This document shows, one piece after another, positions 1 to 10,859 of a stretch of DNA of 64,000 bases. Position 1 is the first letter of the stretch, and every line of letters starts with the position of its first letter. The notes below the pieces were generated by a model that was not told the DNA's origin, made no database searches, and saw nothing but the letters and a program-made list of their open reading frames with translations. The stretch covers positions 34,306,355-34,370,354 of the forward strand of contig OZ038462.1 in NCBI GenBank assembly GCA_964036295.1. Direction: 5' to 3'. This DNA is from Plumapathes pennacea (lineage: Eukaryota > Cnidaria > Anthozoa > Antipatharia > Myriopathidae). The position numbers and the translations under genes are program-made.

Positions 1-776
1 GTAATTTTATTCCTAAAACAGGAACTGGATGCTATCATGCTGATTTCATGACAGCTGAGAGTTGCCTGATGTGGATGAGCCTGATTGAATCGACTATTGA
101 AATAATACCGCGGGACATTTTTCACTGATAATTAGCCTTGAAACAGTCTTTTGTAAGATTTTGATAACGGCTTCAGCATCTAATTTGAAATTCGGATCTA
201 GAAAAATTGATTTTCGATTGGGCACATTGTCTGCAAGCAGCTGATTCAGTCATAAAACTCGATAACGTGACATAACAGGGAAGAGCTCGCTGACTTTAAC
301 AGGCTTTGATTGAACGGACACATTATAGCTTTTTGATTGCGGTACATAGAAACCATTCATTGAATTTTTCGGCGACTACCTGCTGTAATGTTCTCAGGAA
401 GTGCATGTTTCGACAAGAATCTTTGTGAGGAAATATTGCACGGAAGTGAAGTCGAATCAATGACATTGTTTGTGACAGGCGGAAAACTAATAAGATTTTT
501 TTTACTGGACGTGAAGCTCTTTCGTTAGATGCTGACTGATAATTTTCGCCACATAAGCGCGACTTCTGTTATAGAGTGAGAAAGGCACCCCAGAGCACGA
601 TTGCCGGCTAAAATTACAATTTCTAATTCAGGACAAAGTGATTATCGGCACACCGACTGTGCTAATGGTTTGGAGTTTACACCTCTGTCATTCTTACCAA
701 GCAGACCGCACTCCACGGGCTGTGGGGACAAATTGTCCCTACCGAAAGGCCGTTGTCAAGGCGTGCGGCTCGTCAT
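1..776. other. No recognisable gene
   Basis: AT-rich sequence with only short chance ORFs (the longest about 60 codons, with no recognisable motif). I see no splice-bounded coding segment, RNA gene or tandem repeat here. Confidence 0.5.
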
Positions 777-1299
777 GGAATGAACAATCTAATATAGACA
801 CCAACATATGACCACTCTAGACTATATGGATTCTCCCATTTTCTGTTTAAAAACTTAGTTTACGCACTTTCGTTTCTGTGTTGTGCCGTGTGGCCCTTTT
901 AAAAAGAGACAGACGTCCAAATCCTCATTTCCGGGAGCCCAATGGGCTCTTCCATATCTCGTTCAAACTTGAAAAACAAAATTTCCGGGATACCTTCTGT
1001 GGAAAGAATGGTTCGACACTTTTGCATGTAGCCACGCACGGTAATCCTGGTATACTTACTACACTCTTCCTTTTATAGACATTAAACAGTGATCTGAGAA
1101 TTTTTCAAATTACTGTTCAACAATGACATAATTATTTGATCAGCTTGTCGTTGGTGTGTTCTCAAAGAATGATATAGAGTGAAACAAACTGTTTAGTTAA
1201 TAAACAACTGAACATCCAGAGAAAAGCGAAGTTCGAAGTTTAATAACAACTCGTAGCTCGAGTTGACATTATTACCATTAAAGTCACAAGTGCGATCAG
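777..1299 (+). repeat. Dispersed repeat family R2, copy 1
   Basis: About 500 bp beginning GAATGAACAAT and ending near TGCGATCAGAG. Diverged copies occur at 23421-23920, 26050-26549 and, partly, 28952-29330. Landmarks shared by all copies are the block GGGAGCCCAATGGGCTC and the CTTCTGTGG segment that follows. Nothing in it codes for protein. It is probably a piece of a larger non-autonomous transposon; class not determined. Confidence 0.7.
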
Positions 1300-2044
1300 A
1301 GTCTGATGCACAACATGTAACCTACTTGTATGACGAGCTTCATGACTTTCAGAAATTCGCTGCATGATTTCCGGTTGAATTAGCACTGGCATGAAATTAA
1401 TTAAAACCTGGACCCGCAAATTCTGTCAACTCTTATGGCCTGTGGGTGAAGTTTCAGAAGTGTTCAAATTTCATGCGTTGTCCAGAACAAATCACAGCGG
1501 CCGACTCGCGCGTCAGGACGCAGTTATGAGATGGCGTTTGCATTCGAACGTGTGTTTGCATCGATCAACTCTTGATTCAAATAGGAGGTGGTATGCCCTT
1601 TCGACTACGCTATGGGGCTGCAACGTAACCCAACAACAAGGTTTGCTCCGCTTTTCCAACCGAAATAACCCTGTGAAAGAAGACATCTAGCGGAAAATTG
1701 GAGAAACTGGCGCGCAAGCATAAAAATTTTCGATTCCATACGCGAGGAGTACGACGTTTTTGCTGAAACAGCTGTGTTTGGAGTATCTGCTGGGCTCCTG
1801 AGGCAGTGAGGATTTACTATTTGTGGTTCTGCTTTTTTTCCCGCCTTTCGAGCAAATAATATGCTTCAAATTCTTCGCCGGGCAAGTAAGTAGGAATTTC
1901 CGCCTTTTATTCTGATGGAACTTCGACTAAACAAACGCTTCGTCATTCGACTTACTCTTCATTCTGTTTGCAGAATATTGAAATATGTCAACGAGGAATA
2001 ATAGAAAAAAAAGTCGACAATAAAGTGTAACAAACAACAACCTT
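1300..2044. other. No recognisable gene
   Basis: One 99-codon open frame (1391-1690) has no recognisable domain, and its composition looks like chance. Nothing else is supported. Confidence 0.4.
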
Positions 2045-2745
2045 TTGTATTGTGATAGTGCGACCCAAACTTGAATACGCCAGCAACCTATGGTCGCCAT
2101 ATAGTGTAAAATATCGCAAACTAATTGAAGAAGTTCAGCAAAGGGCCACCAAATTTATATTGAACTATCCTCAGGACATGACATACACTGATAGACTAAT
2201 TAATCTAAATTTACTCCCTTTAGAATTTCGTAGGGAAATCTCAGATCTGATTCTCTTTTTTAAATCTAGAACCGGCCTAATATCTACTATTATCTGTGTA
2301 CTTTCCAACCTAGACACCAAACCCGAAACTTTGATCCAAAGAACTATAACTTAATCCTCAAACATAAACAAGACCATTACAGGAAATCATATTTTGTTAG
2401 GTCTGCCGAACTGTGGAACACTCTGCCGTCTATTACTAAGCCTTGCAACTCACTGCCTATATTCAAATCTAGCTTTAATTCTTAATATATATGCCTCAAA
2501 ACGAGCAACTTACAGTCCTCCAGGCTAGTGTAAATCTGCTTCTTTCTACTTAATTATTAGTGTATAATACCATTATAGTTTTTCTTATTCTATTTTAGTA
2601 TAAAGGGGTTAAGTTGCAATTGGGACGCAAGTTCTGTTCTTTTCCCCAGTCACACCCTTAATTTCTTTGTTCCATGTGCTTGTAAATTGTGTGCCTTTAT
2701 ACGTTATTGCTCGCGGGGCGTGGCCCCGTCGAGCTTAAAAATCGG
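2045..2745 (+). mobile_element. 5'-truncated non-LTR retrotransposon (LINE) 3' end
   Basis: From 2052 the frame encodes about 98 residues of the thumb/C-terminal part of a LINE reverse transcriptase. The typical block is VRPKLEYASNLWSPY, followed by EEVQQRATKF and a leucine-rich stretch. Near 2345 a 1-base shift moves the reading to another frame, which continues with YFVRSAELWNTLPS and ends at TAA 2483-2485; that is the usual tail of CR1/L2/Jockey-type ORF2. The 3' UTR follows to about 2745. No endonuclease or catalytic RT palm is present, so the copy is dead on arrival and frameshifted. The clade assignment is from memory of family motifs. Confidence 0.8.
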
Positions 2746-2842
2746 AATTTTTTTGTTTTCCATGTTTTCCTTTTCTGGGTCGAGAATCAGCACACGATGA
2801 TTGGTTCATATGGTCACGTGATATGCGATGACGTAAACCACC

Positions 2843-3080
2843 GCCCGGTTGGCTCAGTTGGTTGAGTGCCGGTCTTTCGTGCGGGAGGTCGCGGGTTCGA
2901 ACCCCGGCCGGACCAGCAGTCGGGGTCTTAAAATAACTTAGGAGAAGATGCTGCCTTTGTTTTTATCAGCAAATGGTAAGATCTTCACGTGGCTTGGATT
3001 ACTACGTAAATTGGGGGTTCCGTCTCCCTATAGTCCTATACTTAATTATAGGGGGGACGTAAAAGAACCATTGAAGACAT
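2843..3080 (+). mobile_element. tRNA-derived SINE
   Basis: The 5' part is tRNA-like: a box A (TGGCTCAGTTGG, about 2850) and a box B (GGTTCGAAC, 2894-2902), spaced as in a pol III internal promoter. A non-tRNA body follows and contains GGGGACGTAAAAGAACC near its end. The tRNA fold is imperfect: the acceptor arm has a mismatch, the T stem is irregular, and the anticodon stem does not close well. This is therefore a SINE head rather than a working tRNA gene. The body resembles a repeat I recall as common in anthozoan genomes. Confidence 0.75.
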
Positions 3081-3085
3081 AAAAC

Positions 3086-4366
3086 AAATCTCTGGCAGTG
3101 ACCATCCTCAGTGCCTACTCCACAATAATATGGCGAAGCCAAATTGTTGCTGAAAAGCCCCTTGAGGGGAGCATCAATAAAAATAGAAAATATTTGCCCG
3201 CAAATAGGAATTTTATGCCTTTAATTAGATCTGCCTTATTATAGTAACGCTAGATTGCACAATGTATTCCTTTGGGGATTGGCCGATGGCGAGGAGACCT
3301 GGCGATAACACGTGGGTCATTACAATCATTCACTCTTTTCAGGGTGTCTTCAAGGCCGGACGCAATTTGCTCAACGCGGTGAGGTGATGTATTTTACCCC
3401 TCTTTGTATTCCACATTGCAACGAACTTATGTATGGCATGTTACATATGTTTCCCATTCCATATGTTTGCCAATTCGACCGTACTCCGTTTAGTTTTATT
3501 GTTTCACCGCCGCCACATGTTGGTGTGTTCGGGTTATATTATCGCCGAGTGTTAATTCATTCTCCATCATACCCTCGGCCTGCAATTGCTCAGCATAATA
3601 TTTCTGATGCTACCCGATTGTGTGTTAGGTCAGTTGCTGTCCGTCGCATTCACCGTTCTCACAATTGTATGTGTACAGTATATGCATGGCGGGGTCTTTC
3701 TAAAAATTAGTCGCCCTGACGGGAATGTTTTGGTTGTGATCGCACTACATAGTTACGGTTTTATACTCATCGAGGAAAAATTTTTATCACGATTACTCCA
3801 AAACTAATTGCCAGCTATCACATTGCGGAAAGCATGGCGGCCTCACAATGAGGCTGGAGAAACTACTTCCGTTCCTAGCTAATGATGAACTGTTCTCTAC
3901 AGCCCCTCCCCGCTAAATTTCTGAATTTTCGGTGGCTGTTATGCTTATAGCTATCCAGAAGGTTTTAGTCATGCTTCAAACTTTTCATTCCAACCCTTCC
4001 AAGTTCAAAGTTTTGCTGGACGTAGGATATGATATTGTGCATCCATTGTCGTTGATAAGCTTTGTTGCTCTTTTATCAAAGGGCCTCTGGTCTTGCTTCA
4101 TTACATTACAAGTGGCAGTATTATTGTGCTTGTACTTGGCAATTGTTTACTGTTGTTTATATCTTGGTTCCTCGTTGTTGTGCTTGTTTGTTATCAATGA
4201 CTCGTCCTCATACTTTGGTGCAATATTTGGTATTATTATCATTATTATTATTACTAGAAATATCAATTTTGGATATATCCCCTCACAAGTTAATTGAGGT
4301 ATCCGGAGATGGCTTATTACACGGTTCTGCCATATACTGTGTGTGTTTGCAAACACATTGTTTTGC
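3086..4366. other. Non-coding or unrecognised sequence
   Basis: Several overlapping open frames of 70-130 codons (3312-3710, 3932-4297, 4062-4451) overlap each other in different frames and carry no recognised domain. I see no convincing exon here. The last 100 bp lead into the duplicated block that begins at 4367. Confidence 0.4.
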
Positions 4367-4872
4367 TCTCATGCTCGCCTTTGTTGCGCTATTCTGGGGG
4401 AGTATGACTTTATGGTCAACAACTTGGATCCCTCTGTTTCATTGCGTTTAAAAGAAACACTGATGAGGTACAGTATTTGATATCATTATTAGCATAAATA
4501 TTATGATTGCAGTATGATTATTATTACTCTTTTTATTATCATTATTAATTTATTCTATGATGAGGATGATGATGATGATGATGATTATTAGTAGTAGTAG
4601 TAGTATGAGGGAATGCTCCCTTGCTGCTGCGGCGACCACTGTTGTCTGCCAATATGCTAGGCTTATGTCTGTGATTGTCGCTGCTTGTTGTTTCCGTTTT
4701 GTTGTAAGGCTTTGTGCCTGTTTATGCGGCTTTGTTCCGCAGTTTGTATGCCTGAGGCTTCGTTTCTCAGTGCATGTGGGCTTTGTGCCTGTTTATGCGG
4801 CTTTGTTCCGCAGTTTGTATGCCTGAGGCTTTGTTTCTCAGTGCATGTTATTGTAGGCTTCATGCCTATTTA
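4367..4872 (+). repeat. Duplicated hairpin-rich repeat block, copy 1 (left part)
   Basis: This segment recurs almost unchanged at 7485-7977. It contains GAT and TAG trinucleotide runs (about 4557-4605) and two head-to-tail units of about 71 bp (from 4708). The units are built from short palindromes with similar loops: GGC-TTTGT-GCC, TGCGG-CTTTGTT-CCGCA and CTGAG-GCTTCGTTT-CTCAG. The block is split at 4871/4872 by the TA-flanked transposon at 4873-7172 and resumes at 7173. Confidence 0.75.
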
Positions 4873-5108
4873 CCCTTACCAAACGTTTAGTATGGGTAAC
4901 ATATGGACTAAATATGGGCCATATATTTCCCATATATGGCAACGATATGTATCTTGAAATGTAAATGTGGGTTTCACATGGGCATCATTTTTGATATATG
5001 GGGAAAACATGGGTGAGAAGATGTGAATCACTGATATATGGAGAAAATATGGGCAATGAGCTTCCCATGCACTTCCCATATTTCCTTAAATCTGCAAAAA
5101 GAGACAAT

Positions 5109-5385
5109 GTATGGGCAAAATATGGGTGACAGGAATCCATACCTTTCCCACATTACTTCACCTCACACAACAAGAGCAATTGTATGGGCAAAATATGGGT
5201 AACAGCAAACCATACATTTCCCATATTACTTCACTTTCAGACAACAAGAGCAATTTGTGTGGGCAAAATATGGTTGACAGGAATCCATGCATTTCCCACA
5301 TTAATACTTCAGTCCTCACACAACAAGAGCAATTGTATGGGCAAAATATGGGTAACAGCAAACCATACATTTCCCATAAAACTTT
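5109..5385 (+). repeat. Tandem repeat, about 73-78 bp x 4, inside the transposon
   Basis: Units start at 5111, 5184, 5259 and 5337 with (A/G)TGGGCAAAATATGG. Each continues through a CCATAC-TTTCCCA block and ACAACAAGAGCAAT. The repeated units open short ORFs on both strands, which are artefacts of the repeat. Confidence 0.8.
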
Positions 5386-6713
5386 ACCTCTGCACAATTG
5401 CCATTGAGGTTGACCAAACAAATTCAGCTTGAAATATGTTTTGTGATTATTGCAACAATACAGTTCAGTCACACAAGTAGTCATTATCGGAAGTGTTTCA
5501 GTTTATTACTCTGTTCATCAGTTCGTCACAAGAAAGTTGACATCAAATATCTTGACATTTAAAATTGCTGCACTAACCTCGATCACCGAAGGTAAATTTA
5601 TAGTCTCACTCAGGAATCAAAAGAGACAGTCGATTTTTGCAAGCGTGATGGCAATTCCTTACAGTTCCATGTATTTACACATTCTTGGCTTCTTTGGTGC
5701 AACAGTTTACAGTGCCAAGTTCCTGCAGTGGAGTCTTCGAAATACTTCAAAATGTCTTCCAGTTCCAATACGGTACATATACAGACAGCTCTAGCATGAA
5801 TAGTATTCAACACACAGTTTACATGTGGAAGATACTCCTTTAAACATGGACAATGGCACAAACTCTTGCTGAAAAGTGATGTAATCTTGTGGTAAACTCC
5901 ACAGATTTAGTTAAAAGCCTTGGAAAACTGCACAAACACTCGAACGACACGCAACGTAAAAACGTCAGAGAAAATTACTGAGTGGGCCCTGAAAACCAGT
6001 CACATGTTGCATTTTGACCAATCAACATCACAGAATTGTGAAGCGGGAAAATCAGTGCGCGGATGTACACTTTCAGTCGAGAGGCGGACAGAAGTGCAGT
6101 TTTCTTTCATCGTAGTGTACTTTGAAGTTATTACAAGCCTTTTGCACTGGTTTTGACCGATTGGGAAAGATGCAAAAGATAACAAAAGGACTAGGAACTT
6201 GAAAGAAGAGAAGAGCCCCGGAAAATTCACTGTCAAAGGGAAGGAAAAGTAATGGATTGTGCTAGTGCAAAATTCAGCAAAAATCTAAGGTCAGGCGAAA
6301 TCTTTATCTGAGTATTTTTACTGTTGACTACTTGCATCTTAATAACTATGAACAGTGGGAATGATGCATGCATTGCACACAATCATTTTTTGATAGCTTA
6401 CTTGTTCAGAGTGAAATGTAAATATAAATATTTGCAGAGATTGAAGGTACTTGTGATGTTTGAATAAAAACCGTTGGTCAAAGTTATTGCAAATCTAGTG
6501 ATGTTTCAGCTTCAATTTGAACGAGCTGCAATGTTTAACTACATTTTATGAGTCAAATGTATGGAGGCAGCTATTCCCATCCTTGTTTGTAGACCCAAAT
6601 GGCCTCTGCAGACACATATTTTCATCTTGGTGAAGTTGCCATTATAGTTCCACTCAATGACTCAGGAGAGACTCAACTACATTTCCCAAGCTTGATTGTA
6701 TCACCCATACTTT

Positions 6714-7025
6714 CCCCATATATGGTTTTAACATGGAAATCCCCGCATTTTTCCCATACATGGATTTAATATGGATTCACGCGAAATACGTATTAATCCC
6801 ATATTAAGATTGCCCACATTTTCCCCATATATGGTTTTAACATGGAAATCCCCGCATTTTCCCCATACATGGATTTAATATGGATTTACGCGAAATACGT
6901 ATTAATCCCATATTAAGATTGCCCACATTTTCCCCATATATGGTTTTAACATGGAAATCCCCGCATTTTCCCCATACATGGATTTAATATGGATTTACGC
7001 GAAATACGTATTAATCCCATATTAA
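6714..7025 (+). repeat. Tandem repeat, 109 bp x about 3, inside the transposon
   Basis: CCCCATATATGGTTTTAAC recurs at 6714, 6823 and 6932, so the period is 109 bp. Units are nearly identical, differing by a few bases in the first unit. Each contains the sub-palindrome CCATATATGG. Confidence 0.85.
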
Positions 7026-7172
7026 GTGCATAAAGCACTCATCACATTTATGAAGTATGGCTTAAACATGGCCATGTAAATGCCATATAAGAACCATATT
7101 GTGCCCATGTATATTTCCATATAAAACCCATATCAGGCCCATATATGGTCCATACTACTTTTTTGGTAAGGG

Positions 7173-7410
7173 TATGTGGCTTCGTTCCACATTTTGCTTG
7201 CCTGAGGCTTCGTTTCTCAGTGCGTGTAGGCTTTGTGCCTATTTGTAATTTAGTGCCTTTTAGAGTTTCTGTGGTGGCCTGGTGCCCCACTGATTACTGT
7301 ATGATAAGATTTATTACATGTATTATTGTCATATTTATAATATTATATCCTTGTTAGTATCACTCTCATCATTGCTATGTTGTTGGTATTATGATTATTA
7401 TTATTATTAC

Positions 7411-7449
<39 letters not shown>

Positions 7450-8300
7450 CAGTATCATTTTTATCATTGTGTCTTGCTCTCATGCTTGCCTTTGTTGCAC
7501 TATTCTGGGGGATTATGACTATATGGTCAACAACTTGGATCCCTCTGTTTCATGGCGTTTAAAAGAAACACTGATGAGGTACAGTATTTGATATCATTAT
7601 TAGCATAAATATTATGATTGCAGTATGATTATTATTACTCTTATTATCATTATTCATTATTCTATGATGAGGATGATGATGATGATGATTAGTAGTAGTA
7701 GTAGTAGTATGAGGGAATGCTCCCTTGCTGCTGCGGCGACCACTGTTGTCTGCCAATATGCTAGGCTTTATGTCTGTGATTGTCGCTGCTTGTTGTTTCC
7801 GTTTTGTTGTAAGGCTTTGTGCCTGTTTATGCGGCTTTGTTCCGCAGTTTGTATGCCTGAGGCTTCGTTTCTCAGTGCATGTGGGCTTTGTGCCTGTTTA
7901 TGCGGCTTTGTTCCGCAGTTTGTATGCCTGAGGCTTTGTTTCTCAGTGCATGTTATTGTAGGCTTCATGCCTATTTATGTGGCTTCGTTCCACATTTTGC
8001 TTGCCTGAGGCTTCGTTTCTCAGTGCGTGTAGGCTTTGTGCCTATTTGTAATTTAGTGCCTTTTAGAGTTTCTGTGGTGGCCTGGTGCCCCACTGATTAC
8101 TGTATGATAAGATTTATTACATGTATTATTGTAATATTTATAATATTATATCCTTGTTAGTAACACTCTCATCATTGCTATGTTGTTGGTATTATGATTA
8201 TGATTATTATTATTATTATTATTATTATTATCAGTATCATTTTTATCATTATTGTGTCTTGCTCTCATGCTTGCTTTTGTTTCACTATTCTGGAGGATTA
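7173..8300 (+). repeat. Hairpin-rich repeat block: continuation of copy 1 and complete copy 2
   Basis: Positions 7175-7480 finish the block interrupted by the transposon. Positions 7485-7977 repeat 4367-4872, and 7978-8300 repeat 7175-7500. The unit therefore occurs as a direct tandem duplication with a period of roughly 0.8 kb once the transposon is removed. It includes ATT runs at 7395-7448 and 8205-8232, and the hairpin TGTGG-CTTCGTT-CCACA twice (7174 and 7977). ORFs across it encode low-complexity residues and are not genes. Confidence 0.75.
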
Positions 8301-8889
8301 TGACTATATGGTCAACAACTTGGATCCCTCTGTTTCATTGCAATTAGCAGAAACACCAATGAGGTTTGGTACCACAGGACACAGGCTTTCTCCTCATCCT
8401 CTATGTATTGGACCCTTTCAGCCTCTTTATTTTAGTGCATAAGTACAGCATATTTAGACTGTGTACTATTCCTGTTCAGACATACATTATCATTGTTATG
8501 CATAGTGTTTCCTTTTTATTTATTTATTGTCTCACCATGTTTAGGCCTTGTGCCTTATTGCACGTATATTCCTGTCATACGATGGTGTTTATTTTAGTTG
8601 TGTCAGAGCTAACCAACTTCTGTGGCTTGGAAGTTGGCTTCTAAATTATTTTTCAGATATCCACACCACCAGAAGCACTCTTCCGCAGCTGTTGTTTCGG
8701 CTTAGTTGACAGATGCCACCGGATATTCTCAGTGACAGAAGCCCCCCCTTCGTTGTGGATTTGGAACTGGCTGCTGCGCTTGTCACATTGCAACTTATGC
8801 AGGGCCTCCAGTCTGCCACCCAGGGGTCCACTAAGGGTTCTGCTGTATCACCCACTCCACAACCAACCTGAGGGTTCAAGAAGGTGCTA
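8301..8889. other. No recognisable gene
   Basis: Single-copy-looking sequence between two repeat blocks. Open frames under 95 codons lack recognisable motifs. Confidence 0.4.
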
Positions 8890-10190
8890 CTCCACTAATG
8901 AGTAATGGCTACACTGCTAGGTTTTCAATATTATGCTTGCTTATGTTTCTTCCACTGGTTTTATTGCCATGGCTACATTAATTTATATCAGTGTATTTAG
9001 TGGTCCTAGTGGTGCAGTTAGCAGGGGCGGCTACACTGCTAGGTTTTCAATTTTGCTTGCTTACGTTTCTTCCACTGGTTTTATTGCCATGGCTACATTA
9101 ATTTATATCAGTGTATTTAGTGGACCTAGTGGTGCAGTTAGCAAGGGCGGCTGCACTGCTAGGTTTCCATTTTCGCTTACTTAAGTTTCTTCCCCTCTTT
9201 TTATTGCCATGGCTACAATGATTTATATTAGTGTATCTAGCGAACCTAGTGGTGCAGTTAGCTAGCAAGGGCGGCTGCACAGCTATTGTAGGTTTCCATT
9301 TTTGCTTACTTATGTTTCTTCCACTTATTTTATTGCCAGTGTATTTAGCGGACCTAGTGGTGCAGTTAGCAAGGGCGGCTGTGCTGCTAGGTTTCCATTT
9401 TCGCTTACTTATGTTTCTTCCACTGGTTTTATTGCTATAGCTACACTAATTTGTCTCAGTGTATTTAGTGGACCTAGTGGTGCAGTTAGCTAGCAAGGGC
9501 GGCTGCACAGCTACTGTAGGTGTCCATTTTTGCTTGCTTACGTTTCTTCCACTGGTTTTATTGCCATGGCTACATTAATTTATATCAGTGTATTTAGTGG
9601 ACCTAGTGGTGCAGTTAGCAAGGGCGGCTGCACTGCTAGGTTTCCCTTTTTGGCTTACTTAAGTTTCTTCCACTCTTTTTATTGCCATGGCTACAATGAT
9701 TTATATTAGTGTATCTAGCGAACCTAGCGGTGCAGTTAGCTAGCAAGGGCGGCTGCACAGCTACTGTAGGTTTCCATTTTTCCTTACTTATGTTTCTTCC
9801 ACTTATTTTATTGCCAGTGTATTTAGTGGACCTAGTAGTGCAGTTAGCAAGGGCGGCTGTGCTGCTAGGTTTCCATTTTCGCTTACTTATGTTTCTTCCA
9901 CTGGTTTTATTGCTATAGCTACACTAATTTGTCTCAGTGTATTTAGTGGACCTAGTGGTGCAGTTGGCTAGCAGGGGCGGCTCCACAGCTACTGTAGGTG
10001 TCCATTTTTGCTTGCTTATGTTTCTTCCACTGATTTCACTGAATTTTAGTGGACCTAGTGGTGCAGTTAGCAGGGGCGGCTGTGCTGCTAGGTTTCCATT
10101 TTTGCTTTGCTTTGCAGTGTACTTAGCACCTAGAGGTGCAGTTAGCATGGACGGCTGCTCTGCTGCAACAGTCACTGATATCAGTGTACT
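8890..10190 (+). repeat. Tandem repeat array, about 120-bp monomer, 10-11 units, with higher-order structure
   Basis: The motif GTGCAGTTAGCAAGGGCGGC recurs near 9013, 9133, 9253, 9360, 9480, 9610, 9731, 9838, 9957, 10060 and 10135. Each is followed by a CTGCTAGG(T)TTTCC block and TTTCTTCCACTGG. Some units carry a 4-bp variant (TAGCTAGCAAGG). A group of four units near 9231 repeats at 9709, giving a higher-order period of about 478 bp. Short hydrophobic ORFs arise from the array and are not credible proteins. Confidence 0.85.
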
Positions 10191-10794
10191 TATGCAGTTA
10201 GTAAGGGTACCTTTTAGGCTTGGTTTTTCTCCTCACTGGTTTTCATGTTTGGTATTAGGCATCACTCCAGTTGTGCATTGGGGCAGTGGCGCTCCAGTGT
10301 CTCGGGAGTGATGGGACAGAATAGCAAGGGCAGCTGCTCCCATCCCTCCAGGGTTACTGTTATCTTATACTTTATCCACATTACATATTTGGTGGCAGTT
10401 GCAGTCTGCAAGGGATACTCTGTTGGTCCCTGTTTGTCAACTGTATTGTTTATGGTGTCAGCAATCATATATTTTTGGTATATGTGCTGGCCTGCAGTTG
10501 GCTGCTGTACAGGTCTCCTTTTTTTCTGGTGCTGCTTTCGCCTGGGGTGGGGCGGCATCATTGCATGATGCTGTGGCGTTTGTTGCCCTCACCTTTACTG
10601 GGCCAAAGATTGCTGTATCTAAATTGGTTGTATCAGGTTACTCCTGATATTATTTGCTTAATTAAAGCGGCTGTGTGCCTTTGCGCATAGCCAAAATATT
10701 CCATAAGGTGGTTACTTTGTGTATTGTTTCTGCCCAGTAAACGGAGCTCAGGCGAAAGCTGCACTTATCCTTTACAGAGAGGATTAAAGGCATA
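10191..10794. other. Unrecognised sequence ending at a microsatellite
   Basis: Contains a degraded outlier of the upstream monomer (AGCAAGGGCAGCTGC near 10323) and chance ORFs. The stretch ends GGATTAAAGGCATAAATG directly before a (TATG)n run. That resembles a retroelement 3' terminus, but no coding remnant supports it. Confidence 0.35.
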
Positions 10795-10859
10795 AATGTA
10801 TGTATGTATGTATGTATGTATGTATGTATGTATGTATGTATATATGTATGTATGCATGT
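10795..10859 (+). repeat. (TATG)n microsatellite
   Basis: About 15 TATG/TGTA units with a few substitutions near the 3' end. Confidence 0.95.

Larger units (their letters stand above)
4873..7172. mobile_element. 2300-bp non-autonomous DNA transposon with TIRs and TA target duplication
   Basis: The ends are perfect inverted repeats, CCCTTACCAAA and TTTGGTAAGGG, with weaker similarity (AGTATGG) extending inward. A TA dinucleotide flanks both sides (4871-4872 and 7173-7174). The uninterrupted target is visible in this window: at 7971-7980 the duplicated block reads CTATTTATGT, with one TA where the element would sit. The interior has no transposase ORF. It has two tandem arrays, 5109-5385 and 6714-7025, and many ATATGGG/CCCATAT motifs. 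A TA duplication fits Tc1/mariner-like superfamilies, but with no transposase the superfamily is not proved. Confidence 0.85.

Noticed and set aside
2843-2918. Possible functional tRNA gene
   Set aside because: Box A and box B are good, but the acceptor stem has a mismatch, the T stem is irregular, the anticodon stem does not pair well, and a SINE body follows.
3312-4451. Series of hydrophobic ORFs
   Set aside because: Overlapping frames, AT-rich composition, no recognised domain, no splice support.
5158-5484. ORFs of about 100 codons on both strands
   Set aside because: Created by the tandem repeat inside the transposon.
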